From NCBI GenBank assembly GCA_039619475.1, contig CM077116.1, forward strand, positions 25,307,191-25,371,190: 64,000 nt of DNA. The letters run 5' to 3'. A program made the translations under genes and the position numbers. The DNA comes from Icerya purchasi. Its lineage: Eukaryota; Arthropoda; Insecta; Hemiptera; Monophlebidae. Of the stretch, positions 57,936 to 64,000 are shown in pieces. Positions within the stretch are counted from its first letter, which is position 1, and every line of letters starts with the position of its first letter. The notes beneath the pieces are model-generated. The model did no database searches. It was not told the origin of the DNA and saw nothing but the letters and a program-made list of their open reading frames with translations.

Positions 57936-60438
57936 AGGTTTTGTCTTTCTTTGTGCTTTTTTTTTAGTTATGATTCTATTTTTTTTTTTTTTTAAAATAG
58001 TTTCAAACCATTTGTGTACAGTCTTCCGAATTATAGGTAGTGTTTCTTAAAATGCATTCCACGAAACCGAAAATGTTTCCGAATGCTCTCCAGATGTCCC
58101 GCGAGAACGATAAGAAAATGGATACATTCGTCTATTAAAACACTAAATCGGTGTCTAAATTTAATTCTGAAATAAATCAGAGTAAAGATGTATTTTAAAT
58201 GAATATTCTTTCAAATTTTTTTTCCTTTCGAAAGAATGAAATCTACCTTGCCGTTATCGTAGTAGAAACGACTCTTTCATCTCTGTAAATTTTGATTCGC
58301 TTTCTTCACTTTAACCTCGTCCCTCTATAGGTATTTTTAAATTATTTTATTTTTTTTTCTATAACACCTTTCGATTGATTTCAATCTCTGCTATTCTCCG
58401 CAGCTTTTATCTCATAACACTGTGCATCCGGACAAATTTCCGTTCTGTGCAATTAACACTTTTCTTTTTTTCAACCTTGTAAATGATTTTTATATTTTTA
58501 TCGGGTTTATTAACGCCGCCTCGAAAGTGTCTTACGAAAAAATACCTAAACAAGCTGGTAACATTGTTTTCGTATTAATGACGTATTCGTTTTAACACTA
58601 AGAGACCGGTGGTAAAATGAGAAATCCGCTATGTGAAATATGTAACGTTTTTTTCTGTTTATTTTATCGATATATGTTGTTTCTACGTAAACCGTGAATT
58701 ACGGCTATTATTATTATTATTTTTTCGATGAGAACTACATAGTCGATTTAAAAGTTAGTCTTCTCTGTTAGTATTGAAGTAACATCTGGAGGCTCAGCGG
58801 GTATTCTTATGGCGCGAAATCGGAAGGATCGAGTTTTATTTTAAAAATTACAGTTAAAAAGTGATGAAATGAAAGTTTCTACAAATTTACCGGATTTTAT
58901 TTTCTGAAATGCATATATTTCGAGTGTTACTTTTTTGTTATTTTGTTATTTCGTTTTTAATATGTTATTATTATTTTAGACAAAATGAAATGTAATAAAT
59001 TATCATTCATTTTATATCGACTTGATCTTAAAAAAGCAAAAAATCCTTAAAGAGGGGGAACATTTTCTATTTCGAACAAATCACTATTTCGAAAGGAAGC
59101 AAAAGCTTGTATTGACGCTAATAGATGAATTTCGTATTTTCGTATACGGTTTCCAGTTTTTTATTTGTTCAACTCGTTTGATAAATTTTTGTTTTATTTT
59201 TTTTTCGGCAGCGTTTCAAAATGTAACGAATATGCTATTCTTACGCGCTAGGGATAATAAGAAAACTCTGGCAACGTTTTGCGTTACGCTTATAAAATTT
59301 CAAATGTACTCTCTCTTCCAATAAGTGTTATAGAAGAGTAAATCTTAATCAACTGCTCGATTTTTTTTTTTTTATTTTTTTTTTTTCCAAAAAGTAATTT
59401 ACGGTTTTTTTAAATTTTATTTTGATTTTTATTGCTCATTTGTTTCAAAACATAACAGAGAAATATTACACGTTTCGTAACGGTATCGGTGACTTTGCGA
59501 AGCAGACTCCCCGGTGTCCATTCTGTAGTACTTACAAAAGGTCGATTACAGTTGACTGAGTTATTCCTTAAAGAAGAATAATAATGAAAGTTGTATCTTT
59601 ATTTTCGATTTCTAACGTAATACGTAACAAAGAAGTGGTCGTTGATTACTCAACATCGGTCGATATTAACTGAAGTGATGTCTTTGCTTTTTTTTTAATA
59701 TCTTAAAGCACAAAAACGTAACTAATTTCGATAATAACGTAACGGGATTTTCCTACTATTTCGAAAGTGATGGATGACACGCAAGAAATTAATTTATATT
59801 TCTTTTAAGATTTACCTTAAATTTTTATTTTTAACCCGAAGGCGCGCACAGTCGATGTTACTTTTTACTGTTTTTATTTCAACTTATATTTCACATAAAT
59901 TACACAACCATGACGGTGGTTGTAAAATATGTATATACTATACTGCAAGTATCGCGCGAATCGCCATAACACAGACGTACACAACGAATGCGTCGGGCAA
60001 AATAAATTGAACGAGCCATACTGCGATTTACTCTTTTGCTCCATTCGTAAGTTATATATTCCTCATTTTGCCGGATTGCATTAAAAAAGTTTTTTAACGA
60101 TGAAATTTGACTACCAGCGACTTGTGATCCGAAAACTTTGAAACCTTTCTAATGTGGCATACTGCTGCTTCGGGGTTTATTAAAAAATTTAGAGTAGTTC
60201 TTTGGCCATATTTACGTTGAAACATGCCGTTTTCTTGGTCCGGGGAGAAACGATATTCGGTGTTAACTTGTCGTCAGCTCGCAAAGGTTAATATTTGCTT
60301 CGAAAAATATTTTTTCTCGCCTTCGCTTCCTGAAAGAGATTCCGAGGCAGATTATTTCCTGACTGTTTTGCGTTCACGTCGGAACGCGTAGAATTACGTG
60401 TTATTAAGATTATAATTCATACGCTTCTGTGTTCCGGT
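57936..60438. other. AT-rich sequence, no supported gene
   Basis: Many T tracts (57980-57993, 58346, 59360-59388). A 100-codon + frame at 59022-59324 is Phe/Lys-rich and unrecognised. Confidence 0.35.
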
Positions 60439-60519
60439 GTTAGTAATGTTAGTAATGTTGGTGATATTGGTGATGTTAGGAATGTTGGTGACGTTAGTAA
60501 TGTTAGTAATGCCGGTAGC
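60439..60519 (+). repeat. Degenerate 9-bp minisatellite, nine units
   Basis: Nine units of GTTAGTAAT with G/A and A/G variants run continuously. The + frame stays open across the array as Val-(Ser/Gly)-(Asn/Asp) triplets (VSNVSNVGD...), with mostly transition changes. It is followed by AGSGADKKYQL and a stop. Confidence 0.75.
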
Positions 60520-61107
60520 GGAGCAGACAAAAAATATCAGCTTTTCATCTAGCTTTTTTGTCGCATTTGCAACGCCATCTTGCCTTTTTTTTCCAGATTA
60601 AAAATGTGCGACGTTGAAACATGTATACGTAGGTCTGCTATTTTCACGTTTAAATAGGCGATTTCATTTCAATTCCGGTCCTCTCTTTGAGGCAGCCCTG
60701 CAGACTGCGCGAAACGATGAAATTGCAGTTGGAACGGGAAAAATTGCGAGATGAAAAAACGGACTATTTCCGGAGCGAGGCCGAGTTGGAGTCTATAATC
60801 CGTTAAGATTGATGGAGTGTTGTTTCGCACCGAATTGGAAATAAACAACAGCCGGCTCTTTGTTTTATCGGGAAAAATACGCTTCACATCCCCCTCTCCC
60901 CCGCCACTTTACAAGCGAATTTTGGTACGACCTTTTCATTTTTTTTTTTTTTTTTTTCGTTTATCGTTCTCGTCAGCTCTTAATTTTGGAATTAATGCAG
61001 ATCCGAATATGTCCGCTTTCCACTCGATCGTTTACGTTCAGCAACCTCTGATAGTAATGAATTAATAACCTAAAAAAATTTAAGATGCATGTTGGCCAGT
61101 TTTTAAA
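60520..61107. other. No supported gene
   Basis: A GC-balanced part at 60660-60900 is followed by a T tract at 60940-60957. Short overlapping frames are unrecognised. Confidence 0.3.
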
Positions 61108-62054
61108 AATTTTTTTATCGTTAATACTATTTCAATTTTGTTTCGACTTATTTTCATTCGTCAAGTCGGTAAGATACTCGTTAAACAAAAATTTAACTTG
61201 TTCATAATTAAGAAGTCTACCGCAAATTCATTGAAAAAATTCGTCGCAAGGACCATTATTACTTATTATCCCAATATTTGGAAATTGCGTTTGAAAAGAA
61301 TAACTCTGGCCACAGTAGTACTCGGGGCTTAGGTTAACGAAAGATTTCTCTTTAAAATTATAATGCTGACAATGAGATGCATTCATATTTCAGCGATAAT
61401 AATTTTTAAAAGAGAATTTAATTTTAGTAGTGAATCAATTTCGACTACTTCATCTTTCACCTACCTTCCACATACTTTCTTTGTGATTTTGATATCATTT
61501 TTTGTTTGAATGTTCGACCTTTTTTGCTAAGCAATCATCCTTCTACTCTTCTATAACTAAAACTATCTTTTCTCCTCTTATCGGCGTATCTTATATTCTT
61601 TCATTTTCTTCTGCTTCTGTTAGTCCTGCCCTCGATTTATTTTTATCTAAATTTATTTTCCCTTTCTTCCCATTTCTTGGACTAATGTGTTCGTTGAAAA
61701 AAACCCACTGAAAGAACAAAAAAATAAAGTACATTTCGAAATTGATTCACTACTTAAATGCTCTTTTAAAAATTATTAAGTGCATCTCATTGTCAGTATT
61801 ATAATTTTAAAGAGAAATCTTTCGTTAACCTAAGCCCCGAGTACTACTGGGGCCAGAGTTATTCTTTTCAAACGCAATTTCCAAATATTGGGATAATAAG
61901 TAATAATGGTCCCTGCGACGAATTTTTTCAATGAATTTGCGGTAGACTTCTTAATTATGAGCAAGTTAAATTTTTGTTTAACGAGTATCTTACCGACTTG
62001 ACGAATGAAAATAAGTCGAAACAAAATTGAAATAGTATTAACGATAAAAAAATT
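61108..62054. mobile_element. Foldback element, about 330-bp arms, about 290-bp loop holding a non-LTR tail
   Basis: The termini AATTTTTTTATCGTTAATAC (61108) and GTATTAACGATAAAAAAATT (to 62054) are exact inverse complements, and the arms (61108-61440, 61736-62054) match throughout with few differences. Outward reading of both arms gives the same 64-codon frame (LIFIRQVGKILVKQKFNL, IITYYPNIWKLRLKRIT), a consequence of arm identity. The loop contains family E retrotransposon sequence, so the structure combines an inverted duplication and a retroelement tail. No transposase; flanking duplication not identified. Confidence 0.8.
61440..61735 (+). pseudogene. Non-LTR tail, family E, third complete tail (in foldback loop)
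   Basis: The + strand reads CDFDIIF, then in the next frame LFECSTFFAKQSSFY, PLIGVSYILSFSSASVSPAL and DLFLSK, then GGACTAATGTG and AAAAACCCAC followed by an A-rich end (61718-61730). The knuckle end, SYILS block and UTR words match the copies at 57 kb. ATTTGAATGTTCGACC is shared with the copy at 62379-62600. Confidence 0.65.
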
Positions 62055-62171
62055 ATTTTCTCTGAATACCGTGTTGCAACATGGATATTTATTACTTGCC
62101 TCTATTAAGACGATATTGTGCAACATAAATTGACCGTTTACTTGATCACTTTTATGACACATTTGATATAA

Positions 62172-62176
<5 letters not shown>

Positions 62177-62210
<34 letters not shown>
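62177..62210. repeat. (TA)n microsatellite
   Basis: Perfect TA array just outside the foldback element. Confidence 0.9.
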
Positions 62211-62211
<1 letters not shown>

Positions 62212-62378
62212 AATTTATTTTTTGCGCAGAGTCGTTTGTTATTAAGACAGAAACGCTAGCAGTGATAATGTGACATTTCGATAAGAAAGACGTTCTTTTT
62301 TTAATGGATTCGTCAATGAGCATATTAACCTAACAAATTGGATAAAGACGAAAATAACGTTCTGTTCTTAAAAACGTT

Positions 62379-62600
62379 TTAAGTATATGTAGGGGATAAA
62401 AATAATTTGGAGGATAAGAATAACAGAAATTTCTGGACATGAGAGAATATATAAGAAGCACCGATTAAAGCGGAGTAGAGATACCGAGTTTTAATAGAAA
62501 AGAGTTGAAAGATGATTAGAAGGGGTCGAACATTCAAATACAAAACATGATCGAAATATATATGTGGAAAGGAGACGGAAAGGAGACGGAAAGGAGATGA
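62379..62600 (-). pseudogene. Non-LTR tail, family E, decayed
   Basis: On the minus strand FDHVLYLNVRP in one frame is VFECSTPSNHLSTL in the next. It continues YLYSALIGASYIFSHVQKFL. These match FECST and LIGVSYILS of the 61.5 kb copy. A GGAGAC-type direct repeat at about 62570-62600 (AAAGGAGACGG x3) marks its 5' end. Confidence 0.55.
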
Positions 62601-64000
62601 AAAGGAGAAAATGGTGTAGTTATTCATGATCGAAATAATAAATCATTGAAATTTTACAAAATCGGTAACCAATAAGAAGGGGCATTACCGTATGAAATAG
62701 TTGTGTTGCGTTCATGTGCGCACGCCTATATACGTACCAGTTAAGGTTTCCTTTTAGCCAGCTAAAAAGAAGTAAACAGCAGCTTAAAACGCGAATAAAT
62801 TCGTTTTGTTATAACTGTTAAAAAATTTCCAAGTTTATGAAATTGTTTCGGAGACAACCATTGAATTATAATTTTTTAAATTAACACTATAATTGTGATT
62901 GTCTGAACCGAAACTAGTCGACAAATTATATCTTTTTACATTTGTATGTGTGTGCGTTCGAATATTTATCAATTATAATAACAGGTAATTAAATGTCATT
63001 TAGAATTATGTAATAATAGGGTCGTTTTCTTTGCACGGTTCAGTTTTCTCTGTAAACGTGTTACAAACAATCGAGATTACCTTTTATCTACCGACAATTA
63101 AAAACCAAGTGTTCGTAAAATAAAAAGGTCGAAGTATAATCCTCTTCGAAATATTTCGGCCTTACGTGTGAAATCGTTTTCGTTGATTTTATCGCGTAAT
63201 TTAACATTTATAATTGAACATTTCTAACTGGTAATATTTTTTTTATGCATGGTCTTTTCTTTTTTTTTTTTTTTTGAACTATTTCGAAGAGTTAAAAAAA
63301 CTTTCATCTCGGCAAGTGTAATACGGTTATTAGCAAAATGATCATCACTTTAACACGAATAATCAATCGCGTCTTTGGAAAAAAATAAATATTGTAACTG
63401 TCTGTAAAAAACAAAAAAAAAACAAAAAAAAAATTAAAAATTATCTTTTTTCTTTTTATTATTTGCTTTTATTTTTATTTTTTTTGAACCGGTCAAAAAA
63501 TATTAAAAGTCTTGGGGCACTCAATTAATGATTCTCATTACATTACCGTGACTCTAAAACAGTGTCAAACCGAAATGCTACTAAACATTGATATGTTTTC
63601 TGTTCCGGCCCAATTGAGCGCGGCTTTTCTTGATGCGAGTAAGACGAAATATCAAATCGAGATTCCGGGGTAACGCCTAAATAAAGCACGTTTATGATTT
63701 CCCCGGAAAAGTGGAAGACGTGTAAATGGCGCTCTTTTAAACATACTTGTACGAGCAGCTCCAAATTCACAAAAAATGAGCGGTGTATACCGATTAACAA
63801 AGTTCCGGCAAATCCGATTAGTACACTCGCACGCCGATCGCAGCCGAAGGTGTCCGATAGGTGCGGTAAAATCTCGAGAATCGTAGCAGCTTTCTACGAC
63901 GTTGGCATGCCGGTATTGAGCAGAACTAAAAATTGTCACTTGAACGCGATTATTAATTCCCGATATTCGACGAATACGGGCCCTGGTAGGCAGTCGAAGT
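62601..64000. other. No supported gene
   Basis: AT-rich to about 63530 with A/T tracts (63258-63274, 63409-63430). The last 450 bp are more balanced and carry overlapping unrecognised minus-strand frames (63543-63939), possibly the edge of another feature beyond the window. Confidence 0.3.

Noticed and set aside
61138..62177. Matching 64-codon frames (LIFIRQVGKILVKQ) as a conserved gene pair
   Set aside because: Same explanation: arms of the 61108-62054 foldback; similarity follows DNA arm identity rather than coding constraint.
1..64000. CRISPR array, prokaryotic operon or viral genome
   Set aside because: No spacer-separated direct repeats, no long contiguous ORFs and no Shine-Dalgarno-linked genes; GT/AG exons and microsatellites identify eukaryotic DNA.

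Overview
This 64 kb window is animal nuclear DNA and almost certainly comes from an insect. It is AT-rich with CpG not strongly depleted. It is full of (TA)n, (CA)n and (ATT)n microsatellites and poly(A/T) tracts, and its genes survive only as isolated exons with GT/AG splice sites. No complete gene lies in the window. The one gene I recognise is a roundabout (Robo) axon-guidance receptor on the + strand. Exon 27364-27672 encodes its first immunoglobulin domain, with phase-1 boundaries on both sides. No further robo exon was seen, so the flanking introns appear to be at least about 27 kb and 36 kb. A second good exon, 4522-4632 on the minus strand, is 111 bp, open in one frame and has strong splice sites. 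It belongs to a gene I cannot name.

Most of the remaining recognisable sequence is dead or dying mobile DNA. Non-LTR retrotransposon 3' ends (RNase H remnants, zinc-knuckle tails, RT C-termini) lie at 1-250(-), 3699-3942(-), 16810-17430(+), 28395-29425(+), 34205-34460(-), 36475-36830(+), 50990-51540(-), 56246-56950(-), 56971-57602(-), 57677-57935(-), 61440-61735(+) and 62379-62600(-). None retains a 5' half, as expected from 5' truncation and decay. Five of them form one family with a shared LFEC/SYILS-type tail. One copy (56971-57602) still has a poly(A) tail and a target-site duplication. Other elements are a mariner transposase C-terminus (6040-6440), tRNA-like SINE heads, and a three-copy dispersed repeat with an internal 17-bp inverted repeat, a GGGGC hairpin and (TA)n ends (14.5, 34.9 and 52.9 kb).

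The right half (36-62 kb) holds a cluster of foldback structures: 36742-37046, 41534-42546, 45883-46083, 49650-50356 and 61108-62054. The 45.9 kb one carries CTGATGA...GAAA strings in both arms that resemble hammerhead ribozyme cores of Penelope-like elements. Simple tandem arrays include ten 18-bp units (48221-48400) and nine 9-bp units (60439-60519).

Non-repetitive, more GC-rich blocks (29.9-30.6 kb; 38.9-39.9 kb) look like candidate regulatory DNA inside the robo locus. That is inference only. No prokaryotic features, CRISPR arrays or rRNA genes were seen.
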